NCBI GenBank assembly: GCA_937926065.1
Contig: CALANM010000149.1
Span: forward strand, 1 to 45,084
DNA length: 45,084 nt
Reading direction: 5' to 3'
DNA from: an uncultured Microbacterium sp.
GTDB lineage: Bacteria > Actinomycetota > Actinomycetes > Actinomycetales > Microbacteriaceae
The notes under the pieces are model-generated. The model was not told the origin of the DNA. It ran no database searches and saw only the letters and a program-made list of their open reading frames with translations. This document shows positions 44,810-45,084 of the stretch, in pieces (the first letter of the stretch is position 1; each line of letters begins with the position of its first letter). Position numbers and translations under genes: made by a program.

Positions 44810-45084
44810 CAGGCAGGAGTGGCGAACAGAGGGGAGATCGCGCGCAGATACCCCTGGAACAGCTCGCGGCGGCGACGCTTCACGAGAGGCGGCAGCATCC
44901 GATACAGCGCGGCGACGGGGCGGTCGAAGGCGCGCACGGTGAACCAGACCTCGTCGTTGTCCCGCCATTCGAGCACGAAGGACTCCTCGCCGCTGACCAC
45001 GGAGCCGGAGACCGTGCCCAGGCCGTAGCCGACTCGCCGTGGCTCCTCGATGACGTAGATGACCCGCAGCTCGGCGTCGGCCCG
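44809..45084 (-). CDS. DUF1990 family protein, C-terminal part
   Basis: The gene enters from the right edge, and 91 codons are present in an unbroken frame. Visible blocks are VIYVIEEPRRVGYGLGT, SGEESFVLEWRDNDEVWFTV and RAFDRPVAALYRMLPPLVKR, which match the C-terminal half of DUF1990, a START-like fold of unknown function found in actinobacteria and plants. The stop overlaps the hemW start. The GTG at 45000 that opens the shorter frame is internal and not the true start. Confidence 0.8.
   Translation of the reverse strand, partial: RADAELRVIYVIEEPRRVGYGLGTVSGSVVSGEESFVLEWRDNDEVWFTVRAFDRPVAALYRMLPPLVKRRRRELFQGYLRAISPLFATPA

Overview
The window looks like core chromosome of a high-GC Gram-positive actinobacterium, most likely Microbacteriaceae and close to Microbacterium. 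This rests on gene content and order, not on a search. The markers are glnE beside a GlnA2-type glutamine synthetase, polyphosphate glucokinase, a homodimeric AceE, a PucR-type regulator leading fabD-fabH-acpP-fabF followed by DUF3145, the dgt-dnaG pair, a LAxTG-type wall anchor, and many GTG starts. No phage, insertion sequence, transposase, CRISPR array or toxin-antitoxin pair was found.

Layout. 1-5.5 kb: end of glnE, glnA2, a small SPOR-like protein, ppgK, RNase P RNA (minus strand), then a wall-anchored protein with its DUF4012 partner. 5.5-8.1 kb: a PolA-like exonuclease/polymerase, a coiled-coil zinc-ribbon protein and tRNA-Val. 8.2-15.9 kb: aceE and the type II fatty-acid genes, closed by a strong terminator. 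This joins acetyl-CoA production to fatty-acid elongation. 16-21.3 kb: DUF3145, an unknown membrane protein, an arsR-sulP operon, a short decayed stretch holding a surface-repeat remnant, a CAT-anticodon tRNA and a DMT transporter. 21.3-24.6 kb: peptide deformylase, a GH51 arabinofuranosidase with a clear upstream operator, tRNA-Asn with its terminator, and an orphan ABC ATPase.

24.6-29.2 kb (minus): dusB-dgt-dnaG. 29.2-32.8 kb: a glutathione-peroxidase-like enzyme, recO-uppS-dsbA (minus) and a TRIC/UPF0126 membrane protein. 32.8-34.7 kb: leuA (minus), preceded by a 16-codon leader peptide with four consecutive CTT leucine codons and mutually exclusive RNA pairings. 34.8-35.4 kb: a lipoprotein. 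35.4-45 kb (minus): one long, tightly packed stress and ribosome-maturation run, DUF1990 protein - hemW, then CIRCE - hrcA - dnaJ - rsmE - HIT - phoH - ybeY - CorC-like - era - oxidoreductase. Many of its genes overlap by 1-8 bases.

The most interesting signals are regulatory: the leuA leader and its alternative hairpins, an operator-like dyad at arsR, an 18-bp perfect dyad upstream of the arabinofuranosidase, a hairpin between acpP and fabF, and several TAnnnT -10 boxes sitting 6-7 nt before start codons, which suggests leaderless mRNAs. I did not find a convincing wholly new multi-gene system.
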